NCBI GenBank assembly: GCA_029959085.1
Contig: JARWIR010000027.1
Span: 9,176,001-9,240,000 of the forward strand
DNA from: Nemophila menziesii
Lineage: Eukaryota; Streptophyta; Magnoliopsida; Boraginales; Hydrophyllaceae
Direction: 5' to 3'
DNA length: 64,000 nt
Below, piece after piece: positions 20,261-32,644 of this stretch (the first letter of the stretch is position 1; each line of letters starts with the position of its first letter). A program made the translations under genes and the position numbers. The notes under the pieces are model-generated. The model had not been told where the DNA came from. It worked only from the letters and a program-made list of their open reading frames with translations, and made no database searches.

Positions 20261-22018
20261 TGGTGGGTCCTGGTGTGTTATAAAATTAGTGCGAAAATAA
20301 AAGGAACCACAATACCACAAGTGTACGGTTGTCCAAGTAATACTCCGACAAGTCGGGTTTCGTTCTCAGGGGTTGGACTGGTATAACCCAAGTGTTCAAC
20401 AGATAAGTAGTAGTAATTGCAAATACAGAAAATAAAAGATAAAATATATTTGTTTGGTTTGTTATATTAATCCTAAGAATGCAAGAAAATAAATACTAAA
20501 GGACTAGATGCAGATATGAGCTATACTTGAGTCTCGCTAGGGAATCACCTAAACTTACCTAATTAATGCTTTCGTTAAGGGCAGAACTGATATTTCTATA
20601 TTAGTCGGGACTCTATAATCTCCTAGCCCCCGTCAGGGTGGATCTAGGAGCTATTCTTAGGTGTTACAAACCCCGTCAGGGCGATTATAATCCACCTTCG
20701 AATGAATACTATTTTACCCAATTGTCTATAAGGTTAACTAAGTCCGTCAGGATCAATAATTTATACCTTACGTTTATTATCTAGTTCAGTAATTAAACCC
20801 CCCGTCAAGGCGATCACTTCCCCACCAAAGTGAATAGCTTAATTACTATGACCTATCTCCGATTAGCTAATTCATTGATAGTGAAATTAATATAAAATAA
20901 GAAACAATATGAAATACCTAATTCAAATTAAACTAGAAACTAATCCCAAATTGAAATACATAAATTAAACAAATTAGGGTTCATCCCATTACGATTCTCA
21001 AGTAATTAAGGTTTAGCTCATATTGAAAGTAAAAACAATAAAGAAATTAAAAATATACATGTTCCTAATAACAGAAATAAAATAAGAACCTAGATGGAGG
21101 AATTGGCTTGAACTGTTGTTGGAGGAAAAGGATTCTCCAGCTTCTGCTCTTGCTTCCGCCTCTTGACTCTCTCTCTAAGGATGTATATATTGAATGAATT
21201 ATGAGAGGTGCTGAATAATGAGGTCTAAGGGGTGTATTTATAGGTGTTAGCAAGCCCTAGGTCGAATTACTTGGAGTGGAAGACAAGCCAAAGACTCTTA
21301 AATTCGTAGCTCTAAATTCTAGGAAAGGTAAGATTTTGCTGCTGATTTGATTTGGTCATATCTTTTTCAATACTTATCCGTTTGAGAAGTTCCAATATAT
21401 GAAACCACTTGTCTTGGAAAGCTCTTTCTATTGGTGCAGACCATTCGTCCAGAATCCTTGCCAATCTTTAATTATAAATTAATATCTAAAACGTGGCTGG
21501 AATTTCAGATTCAAAAGGCAGCTTTATCTTTTCCTTCTTTGAATAAATCTTTCTTAAATCTTCTTATTTCCATGTAAATCTTCTTTCCTTTCATCTTTAT
21601 CTTGACTTGGTCTCTAAGTAATTACCATTTATCTTTTAAATCTTCACATTAAATAAATAATTAAACCGCATATGCTTAAAAAGAATAAATCAATAAATCA
21701 AGAAATCGAAATAGGAAAGTGTACTCTAAATATAGAAACTCGACTAAAAATCATTTCCTAACACTCTAAAATACACTAAGACTTTATTCTCACTTCTTCT
21801 CCTTGGATTGGTCTTTCATGAGATTCAAGAACCAATTAACTTTGCATTAAAAATAGTCAAATTTAGGCACAAAAGCTCAGATTCTGCAAATAGTTAATTT
21901 CCAAGGGGAGAAAGTGCAATATGATCAAATAAGCCTAAAAGTCTATCAAATAAGTCGTTTATTCACCTAAAAGGATGTCTCCAAGGAGCTAATAATTAGA
22001 ACAAATAGGGAGACATCA
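20261..22018 (-). repeat. Solo LTR E
   Basis: A complete LTR on the minus strand, TGATGTCTCC (ends 22018) to GGACCCACCA (starts 20261), 1,758 bp. CACCT flanks both sides (20256-20260 and 22019-22023). No internal region is present, so it is the product of LTR-LTR recombination. It has the four-fold CCGTCAGG repeats of the C-type LTR near 20625-20825. Same family as B and F. Confidence 0.92.
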
Positions 22019-22393
22019 CACCTCTCCAGCATCAAATGAGCTTATCAATGTCAACTCCGCGATATTTGAATCCCTTGTCTTTCACTCCCACGAACTTCTC
22101 AGATCTATTATTTGTAACCATGAACGGTCCCATTCAAGAATTCTTGGATGTACGTGGTAACTTGCTTTGACTTATAGTGTTATACTCCTCAGTTAAACTA
22201 ATCAATTCCTTTTTTTGTAAACTTTGTTTGTTAGAAATAATGTCCTTCATGAATTCAAGATATTTTGTTATTCTCTTGAGAGCTTCTACAAACCGTATGT
22301 TGATATCTAACCTACTCACCATGTCAAGGAACTACTTGAATTCTTTTTCATTGTTCTTGTTTTTGACACGTGATGGGAATGGTGGAGGAGGAC
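22019..22393 (-). pseudogene. Element D gag-protease linker joined to integrase tail (protease deleted)
   Basis: On the minus strand this reads PPPFPSRV, then INIRFVEALKRITKYLEFMKDII, then SLTEEYNTISQSKLP: the usual lead-in to the protease. Instead of the protease it passes directly into SKNS-stop-MGPFMVTN and DIDKLI, the integrase C-terminal tail. The DLGxS active site and the rest of the protease are missing. Stops interrupt the frame. F is inserted just upstream and E just downstream. Confidence 0.75.
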
Positions 22394-23945
22394 TGATGTC
22401 TCCCTATTTGTTCTAAATATTATCCCTTAGGAGACATCCTTTTAGGTGAATATTTGACTTATTTGATAGACTTTTATGCTTATTTCGTCATATTGCACTT
22501 TCTCCCCTTGGAATTAGACTATTTGCATTTTTAGAGCTTTTGTGCGTTAATTTGTTTGTTTTAGTGAAAAGTTAGTAGGTTTATGAATTCATGAAAAAAC
22601 CAATACAAGGAGGAGAAGTGAGAATTAAAGTCTTAGATCAAGTGGAGGAGCTGAAGGAAAGAAAAGAATTTCCAAGAACTTAATTAATGAAGTTGCCGAT
22701 CTGAAAGGCTTTTAAAGATTGTTGTTTTTCGGCTACTTAGGAGCGGATTTATCCTTGTGTTGTGAAACATGGTTTGATAGCCTATTAAGTTAGGAAGATT
22801 TTCCAAGTTTAAACATCCCATTTGGAGTTGAGATGCAAAAGTTACAGTCATTTTACTAAGGGGTGCACACCAGTTATGGGAATTAAAAGAAAAGATGGGT
22901 TTGGGCTTTTTATAATATGACCTAATCCTCTTAACCTAAGCCCTAAAATTTTTTTACAAGTATAAATAGACCCTTTAGCCTCATTTTTACAGAGACTTCA
23001 TAGAATTACAACAAAGGCTTCATATTTTCAAGTCAGAGCAAAAAGGCAGAGGAAAAGCTAGGGTTGGAGGAATTCTGTTCTTCCAACAACAGCCAACCCA
23101 ACCTTTAGGTTATCTATTTTCTTTTCTAGTAATTGAATTATGACTTCTTCTTATTTAATTTCAGTATTTAATTTTATTGTGAGCTAAATTTCCATATACC
23201 TGAGAATCGCAATAAAGGGATGAACCCTAATTAATTTATTCTAAGTTTTGAATTTGGGATTCTTAGGATTTAAACTGAATTGAGTTTTATATATTGGATA
23301 TTACTTTGTTTTCATTACTATTTCTTTTCCGTGCAACTAGTGTTTGGGCTATTCACTTTAGTGGCGAAGTGATCATCTGACAAGGGGGTTTGAATACAGA
23401 CTTAGGTAATACTCGTGTATTGTCCGTTATTGACCGACATGCTTAACTAATTACATAGCCAAATAGGTAATTTCATATCATCCGAAGAGACATATTCGCC
23501 CATATTGGGGTTTATAGTACTTTAGGATAGCTCATAGGTCCACCCGGCAGAGGGTCTAGGAGACATTGGAGCCCCGACTAATATTATAATACCAATTCTA
23601 CCCTTAACAAAGCATAGGTTACGTTAATTAGGTGGATTCCTTGCGAGACTCAAATATCTCTCATCTCTAAAGTTAGTCTTTTATTTGCATTATTTCTTTT
23701 CAGTTATTTACTTTTAGTCTTTATTTTATTGCATCTTTTTAATTTAGAAAACCATACAAAAATCATATTATTTGACTTTTCTGTCAATCAATTATTTCTA
23801 CTATTTGATTAATATTTGGGTTGAAACTAATCAGTCCCTGAGAACAAAACCCGATTTATCGGATATTACTTGGACAACCGTGCACTTGCAGTATTGTGGT
23901 TCCTTTTTTTTCGTACTTAATTTTATAACACCCCAGGACCCACCA
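22394..23945 (+). repeat. Solo LTR F
   Basis: A 1,552-bp plus-strand LTR, TGATGTCTCC to GGACCCACCA. It is flanked by AGGAC (22389-22393) and AGGGC (23946-23950), a TSD with one mismatch. TATAAATA lies near 22962. It closely resembles B's LTR. Confidence 0.88.
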
Positions 23946-25498
23946 AGGGCGTGTATTGTTCACCACTGTATTCTTCTTCTTCTCTGGTGTCTTCTCTAGG
24001 ACACTCTTCGATTTAATTCAACTTTATCTGTAACTGTTTCTTCAACCATCTCTTCAGGAAAAGGGGTTGGTTCTTTGGTTGTTAAGTTTCTTTGTCTCTT
24101 GGTGGAGGTAATTCATTTCCACTTCTTAATTCAACTACATGACAAGCACCATCTTTAGGGGCAATAGTATCACTTGGGAGTTTCCCTTTTGGCCTGTTTT
24201 GGATTACACTCGCCATTTGTGATATGGTATTTTTGAGATTTTTAATAACCTTTGCGTGGGTTTGAAATCTCTGCTGGCTTATCTTCATGTTCTCTTCAAA
24301 CATTTCGATATCAAAACTCGAAGGTTGTTCTTACGTAGCTTGTTGCGTTGAATATGAATGTGGTTCTTGATAATATTCTTCATATTTCGGCTCATGTTGA
24401 TAGATAGGTTGTGGTTGATAATAACGTTGAGGTTGAGTTTTATAATAGTTACCTTGATTTTAAACCCAATTTCGATTCTAGGGGGCGTAATAGTTAGCTC
24501 GAGTCCCATGAGGTTGATAATAACCATTAGAGTAATGGTTTCTTTGACGAGATACGAAGGAAATTTTAGCCGGATTATTAACATAAGTCTCCCACGAATG
24601 ATTTATTTCTCCACAACCAGGACATGATAATAATGCGTGCTCTAGATTTTCCTGAGCTACAGAGCTTCTCTCTAAACGTGATTGTTCTTGCAATTCTTTA
24701 AGTTGTTGGTTTAATTATTCGATCCTTAGGGCTTCTAAGGTATCTTCTTCTTTTTCTGATTCTAACAGCCAACTTCTTTCGGTATCAAGAACTCTTTCCA
24801 TGATAATATGAGCGTCTTCAGGATCTAATAAAACAAAACTTCCATCTCCTAATATATTTCTCATTTCCTTGGACTCGATGTTGAGTCCTTCATAGAACAT
24901 GGTTAATTGATATTTGGGCGAGGAGACGTGGAATGGACACCTCGCTTTCTTCTCGTTGAAACGTAACCATGCTTCACCAACACTTTCCCCTTTTTCTTGC
25001 ATAGATTGTTCTAAATCCATCATATCTTTTAAGAGTCTACTAATCAAATATAGTCGATCTAGAAATTTTGCTTGGAGTTTATCCCAATCTGGAATTGAAT
25101 CAGGGTGTTGGTAGTCATACCAATCGCTTGCACTTTTGGTTAAAAAGAACTAGAACATTATGTAGTACACTTGTTCCTGTGTAACACCTTTGATGATGTA
25201 GGCATCACAAATCTGCATAAATTTATGAATATAATGGACCATATCCTGTTGTGCAGCACCACAAAATTTACCATGACTTGCAAACTGTACTATCACGCAT
25301 GGATCAAGTCAAAATATAGTGGCTTGGATTTACGGAGTGCAGATTCCTCTAGGTTGCACTCTGAATGAGGCGGGAAGATCAAGTTTCCTCAAACTTTCCA
25401 TCTGCATAACCTGTAATGACAAAACTAAAAACAAAAGCGTAATACAAAACTAACTGAAATAAAAGCATTTGATATATGCACAAGGACTCACTATGCAT
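23946..25498 (-). pseudogene. gag: Element D gag, degenerate
   Basis: Minus-strand gag remnant with frameshifts and stops. Recognisable parts, in coding order, are AWLRFNEKKARCPFHVSSPK with MFYEGL (24715-25047), a zinc knuckle CPGCGEINHSWETY near 24600 in which the last cysteine reads tyrosine, and the C-terminal linker with PKGKLPSDTIAPKD and ELRSGNELPPPRD (24082-24303). It lies between D's PBS and solo LTR F. Confidence 0.75.
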
Positions 25499-25516
25499 TC
25501 CCTGGCAGCGGCGCCA
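25499..25516 (-). other. Primer-binding site of element D
   Basis: Complement reads TGGCGCCGCTGCCAGGG, a tRNA-Asp type PBS with one change, next to the LTR end at 25523. Confidence 0.85.
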
Positions 25517-25522
25517 AAAACT

Positions 25523-27057
25523 TGGTGTCGGCTAAGGTGTGATAAAAATATAATAATAAAAGATGCAACTAACACCTTAGCCTAAACACGTTACTCACTG
25601 CAAGTATCACAGGTCGTATGCAAGTTTTAATGATAAATAGAATTCGTTCCTTAGAGACTACGAAAGTCAAGAAGAACTTACGCAATATAAAGTGCAAATA
25701 AGAAAGCTAGATGAATAATACGCTGTTAATAAAAGACTAATGGAATATTTGTTTGGTTTTTGAATAGGAAAAATTAACTAAATAAATTAAAAACATAAAT
25801 TAAATAAAGAGAAGAAGATAGTATGAGAGTTTAGCTAGAGATCTAGCAAGTAATCCCTACTAACCTTGTTTATTCTAATCATGTAAGGGAGAATCGTGTG
25901 ATATGCAATAGCCAGGATTCTATATTCCTCATAACCCCCTTCCGGGTGGACTTAAGAGGCGACCTAACAATTACCAAGGGACTTGGGTAAGGGGACCCTG
26001 CATAATGATTGGTGATTAATCTTAAACCCTTATGACTATCTAGTTAGGCAAGCTCTTCCAGATCACTACCGCACACTAGACGTTTATGAGGTGTTTCAAT
26101 AATAGACACCGCTTCGGAGTGACCATCTAACTACTATTAAGGATATCCTATACTCGTGCACTACCAAGAACTACAGAAAATAAATCAAAACACAGAAATC
26201 AGAGAATAAAACACTAATATCAATTTAAATGCGAATGACTCAAATTAAAATAGATGTAAAACAAGTCTAGGGTTCATACCCATACGCTAATCTCAAGCTA
26301 AAATAGAATTAGTTTATACTAGATAAAGAAAAGAAAACAATTACAAATTTGAAGGATTGGGAAGGCATGTTTTGATGTCCTACTCCTTCTAATCTTCTCT
26401 CCTCTTGGTACAGGCTTCTTCTTGGTCTAAAGGCTGATCAAGGATGTGTTTCTAATTACAAGGGGGTGTATCTATAGGGGTTTTCAAACCCTAGGTCGAA
26501 ATCTTGGAGTAGAATACAAGTAATTGGACTCTTTTCCAAATCAAATTCTTTTCCAAAAATATAGGAGAAGGGATAAATTGTTGTTGTTTTGTTTTAGTCG
26601 CAACTCCTTCGTTATTACTCCTATTATCACATACTTTATATCAAAACGACCGCATCGAAAAGTTTTACACTTTATCTTTTGATTTCTTATTCAAATTCCT
26701 AGCCGATTTTAAGTTATATTCATTTTTGTGGACGTGGCTGCAGAATTTCAGATTTAGTTGACAACTTTTCCTTTCCTATTTTATCTCTACTTCCTTTTAT
26801 CTCCAATTTACATCCAAATCTTATTTCCTTATCTCCTTAGTATTTATTTGGCATCTAATTAACTTCCATATATTTTTAAAGTTTCACACTAAACAAATTA
26901 ATTAAACCCAATATGCTTTAAAGATAATAAATCATTAAATCAAGACAAGAAATAGGAAAATATTAAAATATGAATAAAAATATATAATTAATTACTCAGA
27001 TACACCTAAAATAATGTTTCCAACGTAGATTATTATATCACAAATAGGGGGACATCA
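25523..27057 (-). repeat. Element D 5' LTR
   Basis: A 1,535-bp minus-strand LTR beginning TGATGTCCCC at 27057 and ending CCGACACCA at 25523. It has the group marker TTGCATACGACCTGTGATAC near 25610. Repeated CCGGGTGGAC/CTTCCGGA-like blocks near 25930-26140 are shared with G and L. The insertion point is inside G's protease. Confidence 0.9.
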
Positions 27058-29090
27058 ACATACCACTTATTTGAATAGAAAGATTAAAGTTTCCTAAATC
27101 TGTGAGCTTGAGTGGTAACTCCTTTTTAATTCTTCTCGAGACTCTCTTAGTATGAGCCACAGTCTCTACAATGGCTTCTACACTTGCATCTTTCTCTGGA
27201 ATAACTTGCGTGAATACCTGTTGCGGTGTTTTTCCTTTCTTTGCAATCTCAAGCATTTGAGCGTTTATTTTCTCTAGACTGTATGCCTCTACAAATGCCT
27301 CGAGTTCAATGTTAATCTTTGGATTTGTCTTAGGAATAGATTTGACATTGCTGGAACAATAGGTGGCGAGCCTACCTTCTCTTCTTCTTTATTTTCATGC
27401 ACAACAGGATCAACTTCTACTTTTTGCTCTTTTGAGGCTTTTTCCTCTTTCTATAATGCTCTACTAGCTTGTAATTCAATGACCGATCTAATCTCTTCTT
27501 GCATGTCCTTGAGATGATTTATGAAGTCAGATTCTTCGGGGCTAGGCTTGGTCGATTCTTCTTCAATTTATGGAACCTCCATGGAAATTTCTGCAGCAAG
27601 TGGTGATTCCTCTTTCTTTTCTGTTTCAAGGCAGATTGCCTTACATGCTTCGAACCCAACATTGTTGTCACCACCTTAAATGGCTTTTACCTCTCTTTCG
27701 TTTAGAAAAGCGCTCACTGTTTTCTCTATTTGGGTCAACTGTGTACTTTAGATCTGAACCGAGGCTTCATGTTCTCTAAACTTCTCGTGATGTACTTGAA
27801 TGTTGTTTGTAACTCGATTCATGAAGTTCTGTAATTTCTTCTCTAACACTACTCCTTCTTGAGGATGTTGTGGTAAAGCTTACTGAGCTAGATTATTGGT
27901 ACAAACATCATGTGTTGGTTGTTGTGGAGGAGCTGGTCTATTATAATTTTGTTTTTCTTGATATAGACCTTGACCTCTTTGTTGGTAAGTGTTGTTCTAG
28001 GGACGTGGTGGATAATTACCTTGATTTGCGGCCCCTTGAGTATTATAATACTGCATACCCGGATGATTTATATTACCAAATCGGTAATTCCCTCAATTTA
28101 ATATGAAGTATGCAAATGCTAGATTTCCTTCACACTCTTCCAGTGTATGATTTGGTACTTCACAACATGGACAACGTTGTGCTTCTTGTAGTTCATTTGG
28201 TGAAACTAAATTTTGACGCTTTTGGTCCATTTCAAGCTTCATCTGCTTGACTTGATTTTCTAGTGCTACTAATTTAGCTGAATAAGCATTTTTTTACCTA
28301 ATCGAAGCGTGCCTTGGGCTTTTGTGATAGAAGCTCATGCAATTGGCCAAATCCTTTCTATTTAAATAATATGTTTCATACCTTCTGTAGCTTCTGTAGG
28401 ATCCATGGACACAAATCCCCCTCTTCCAAGATTATCAACCCTCAATCTACTTTTTGAATTAATACCTTGAAAGAACATAGCTAACTTTATCTCTACTTCC
28501 TTTTATCTCCATACGTATCCTACTTCTTCATCATTCTCTTGATTAAAATTAGCAAGCTCTGTCTGATCTTTTAATCTCATACTTTTCGGATATAAATGGT
28601 TTAAAATGTGGCTTGTATTTCATCCTAAGTGTTAATTGTATTGGGTGGTTGTCTATCTAGCTAATTACCAACACTTCTGGTCAAGAAAAACAAATACATA
28701 TTGAAATACAGTTACTCATGTGTAGTGCCTGGAGTAATGTAGGCATCACAAATCTGCATAAATTTCTGAATTGTTCTTACCGGATCTTGAACTAATGTAC
28801 CACAATAGAGTATATAGCTTGTAAATTGACTGAGCATACCATGATCGGGCCTAAACTTTGTAGCTTGGATCACTGGAGGACGATACCCAAATGGTTGAAC
28901 TTGAAAAGGTGCTCCCAAGCCTGGGAGATCTTGTTCGTGATGTTGATTAATTATTCGCTCTCATCCTGGTGGTGATATTTCTTGAGGGATACGTTGATTG
29001 TTATTATTGTTGCGTTGATCTCCCTCAAGTGGAAGTAAATTATCCTCTACTTCAGACATGGCTTCTCTTTGCTTCTTCTCTTCTCTAAAA
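27058..29090 (-). pseudogene. gag: Element G gag and start of protease, degenerate
   Basis: Minus strand. From 5' to 3': gag N-terminus with LGAPFQVQPFGYRPP and RFMQ-type capsid start (28712-28918), a zinc knuckle CPCCEVPNHTLEEC near 28160, linker with NVGFEA, then KKELPLKLTDLGNFNLSIQI, the beginning of the protease (27058-27256). The frame stops where D's LTR begins. Numerous stops and frameshifts show decay. The 3' half of G lies beyond D, outside the window. It is closest to L, N and O. Confidence 0.75.
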
Positions 29091-29239
29091 AGTTTGTTGT
29101 AAGCCCTAAATACACTTTTAGGACCCTAGAGCATACACCAGAACCTGAAAGAGAAAAAACAAAAAGAAAGCGTAAATCTGAAAAAATAACTAAAAACTAA
29201 TACATTAAGAACTAAACCCACACGCTAACGAGACACAAG

Positions 29240-29257
29240 TCCCCGACAGCGACGCCA
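29240..29257 (-). other. Primer-binding site of element G, decayed
   Basis: Complement TGGCGTCGCTGTCGGGGA differs from the A/C site at two bases. It lies six bases from the LTR end. Confidence 0.75.
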
Positions 29258-29263
29258 AAACCT

Positions 29264-30738
29264 TGGTGGCTAGTAGGGTGTGATAAAATAATGATAAATA
29301 AAGATAAGAACTATCACCCTAACCAATCACGTTACTCACTGCAAGTATCATAGATCGTATGCAAGTTTTGATATTAAGTAAAATTTGTTCTCAGGGACTT
29401 AGGGTGTTATACGTATGAATTAGAAGAAAGCGTAGTAATAATAGTTCATGGAATTAAAAGACAGTATAAGAAAATATGAATAATTGTGGAGCTATTGATT
29501 AAACTAAAACTAATGCAAAGAAATAAAAGATGTAAGAATAAGATGAGAAATATAGCTCAGGTTTGCGTGTATACACTTATCCTTCTATTTATTCTACTAG
29601 TTATAAAGGTGATTAAAGTTCTTAAAGTAAGTAGTCATGATTCTATATTCCTCCTAACCCACTTCAGGGTGGACTTAGGTGGCGACCTAACAATTACCAG
29701 GGGACTTGGGTAAGGGGATCCCACGCAATAATCGGTGGTTAGTCTCAAACCCTAGTGACCATCTAGTTAGGAAAGCCTGTCAGGATCACTACCGCACACT
29801 AGACAATTATGTGGTGTTTCAAAAATTAGACACCCCTTCCGGGTGACCATCCAACTTCTATTAACGGGGTAGTCTATACTCGTGCACTAGCGAAAACTAT
29901 GATCAATATATCAAAGAACATAAAACAAATATAAAGGTTAAGAAGCTCAATCGACTTAAAAAGTTTTCTTTCAAAAAAAACTTAGATAGAAGAAAATAGA
30001 ATTCAAGGATTATACATATGCAAAATCCAAGCTATATGAAAATTAGTTCATGCTAGAAAAAAATAAACTAAAATAAAGATACATACCGTGAAATTGCTTC
30101 TCCTAATGATGCTACTTAATACTAAGAACTAATAATCAAGAAATGACATGTTTACAATGATAAGAAGGTGTATTTATAGGTGTTTTCTAAAACCTAGGTC
30201 GAAATCTTGGAGTGGAAGGCAAGTAATTGGAGTCCAAGTCCAATTCAAATTCGTTTCCTAAAATATAGGACATGATAAACACTACTCAATGTTTTTGTCA
30301 TACCTCATTCGATACTAGGCTAAATTTCACCCGCTTTATATTAAAACGACCACACTTTAAAGGCTCGTCTAAAATCGCAGCTGATTTGGAGTTATCTTCA
30401 CTTTAGTGGACGTATATGCAGAATTGGCATACTTATTTGGCAGCTTTTCCTTTCCTATTTCAACTTTGTTTCCTTTTATCTCCTGATTTATCCTGGATCT
30501 TCTTTCCTTAACTCCTTATAATTGATTTGGCATCTAATTACATTCCATAAACTGTAAGAGCTTCACATTAACACACAAACTAAACCAAATATTCTTGTAA
30601 AGTAATAAATCATCAAATCAAGACATTAATTAAGAAATTATCTAATAACGGATAAAAAAATTCCTTAACAATTGATCAAATACACCTAAAATGATAACTC
30701 AAACGTATGTTAATATATCAAAAATATGGAGACATCAA
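29264..30738 (-). repeat. Element G 5' LTR
   Basis: 1,475 bp on the minus strand, starting TGATGTCTCC at 30738 and ending CTAGCCACCA at 29264. It shares the TTGCATACGATCTATGATAC block and the CTTCCGGGTG-type repeats with D and L. Short open frames within it are not conserved. Confidence 0.85.
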
Positions 30739-31104
30739 GTTTATCAGGCCCTACGAATATTTGTATTGCTTGTTGCGTAATAGCTATATCACAATTTCCC
30801 TGGCAGCGGCTCCAAAAACTTGGTGGGTGGTAGGGTGTGATAAAATAATAATAGATTAATATATGAACTATCACCCTACCAATCACGTTACTCATTGCAA
30901 GTATCACAAGTCGTATGCAGGTTTTGTAATTTCTTCTCTGAGACTACTCCTTCTTGAGGATGTTTTGTTAAAGCTTTTTGAGCTAGATTACCGATATAAG
31001 CTTTGAGCTTTCTTGTTCCCCGGCAGCGGCGCCAATAACTTTGTGGCTGGTTGTTTTCGAGGAGCTGGTCTATTATAATTTTGATTTCCTTGATATTGAC
31101 CTTA
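30739..31104 (-). mobile_element. Element N left part: gag fragment with two LTR/PBS patches
   Basis: Read on the minus strand: gag linker (NYNRPAPR-like), a ~55-bp patch with a perfect PBS (31017-31034), gag again (IGNLAQKALTKHPQEGVVSE), then an LTR 3' end (30821-30920), a second PBS with changes (30797-30814) and leader-like sequence. The gag pieces align with G, L and O, where no such patches occur. K is inserted at 31105, splitting N from its other part at 58779. Confidence 0.65.
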
Positions 31105-32644
31105 TGGTGGGTCATGGGGTGTGATAAAAATCAACACTAAATGAGAGGACCTACTAACCGCAAGTGTACGGGTCGTTGCAAGTAATACATAGATATAAGG
31201 GATTTCGTTCTCAGGGACTGCGTTGGTACAACCAATGTGTTCAAGAGATAAGCAATAGTAATTGTAAGTACAAAAAATAAAATATAAAATATATTTGTTT
31301 GGTTTTGAGTTATAAATTACTAGACACAAATAAGTAAATTACTAAAGATTAACAAAAAGTAAATAAATTAAAAATTAAGAGATGTAGATGCAAGGTTGAG
31401 AGATGTAGTTGAGTCTCACAAGGGATCCCCCTAAGTTTGTACAATTAATGCTTCCGTTTAAGGGTAAAGTTGGTATTTATGTATTAGTTGGGATTCTGAT
31501 ATCTCCTAACTCCCATCAAGGTAGCCTTATGAGCTATCATATGGTATTATGAACCCCGTTAGGGTGATTGTAGCTACTTTTGGATGTTGAAGTGTTTTAC
31601 CCAATTGGCTGCGTGTTAGTCAAGCCCGTCTGGATCATTGATGAATACCACGCGTCTATTACCTAGGTCTGTAATTAAACCCCCCGTCAAGGTGATCACC
31701 ACCACTATTGAATAGCCTAATTACTATTACCTATTTCTAATTCATCCAATTACAAATAGTAAATAAACATACGATAATAGTCAATACAAAATACTCAACT
31801 TAACAAAAATCGGAAAAACATCAATCATATAAACCAGTGTTTAACCCATAATTGCGATTCTCAAGTACTAAATGTTTAGCTCATATTCAAAGTAAAAACA
31901 GTAAGTAAATTAAAAGCATACAATTTTCCTAATACATAAATAAGATACATAACCTAATTAAAGGATTGGGTTGAACTATTGTTGAAGAAGAATCACTTCT
32001 CCAGCTCTTCCTTTGCCTTCCGCCTTTTGCTCTCTTCTGAACTTTAAAAGTAAAGCGTATTAAAAAAATGAGGTCTAAAAGGCTTTATATACTAGATAAA
32101 ATTGGATTGGGCTTTTATTTTGTTTAATTAAATGATTAAAATCCCAATATTAGTAATTCGCGTAACTGCTATACACGCTATAGTAAAACAGGCGTAACGT
32201 TTGAGTCATAAGTCCAAATCACCTAATTTTAGTCCTAAATTAGAGCTAAATAAAAGGCTCACCTTTTTCATTTGAACCACCAGACCTGGATAAGTACCGT
32301 TTTGGCTTGAAATCAGCAAGAAGTGACAGCTTACCAGATTCTTATGCTCTTCTTCAACTCTTTTGAGTGGTACCTTTTGCTCTTTTGACCTTCCTTTTGA
32401 TCTAAGACTGTAAAATTCACTTCCCCTTCTCATCTTGGTGCTACCTATCATCCATGTACCTAAGAAGATTATGCTAAAAACAAAAAATTAACACACAAAA
32501 GCTCTAAAAATGAAAATAACATAATTTCACGGGGAGAAAACACAATATTATAAAATAAGCTCAAAACTCTATCTATTAAGTCCAAATTCTACCTAAAATG
32601 ATGTCTCCTAAGGGAATATATTTATCACAAAAAGGGAGACATCA
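31105..32644 (-). repeat. Element K 3' LTR
   Basis: 1,540 bp, starting TGATGTCTCC at 32644 and ending TGACCCACCA at 31105. It is preceded by CCTTA (31100-31104), while K's other end is followed by CCTTG (58779-58783): a TSD with one change. It contains the four-fold CCGTCAAGG/CCGTTAGGG-type repeats and the CGTACACTTGCGG block. Confidence 0.85.
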
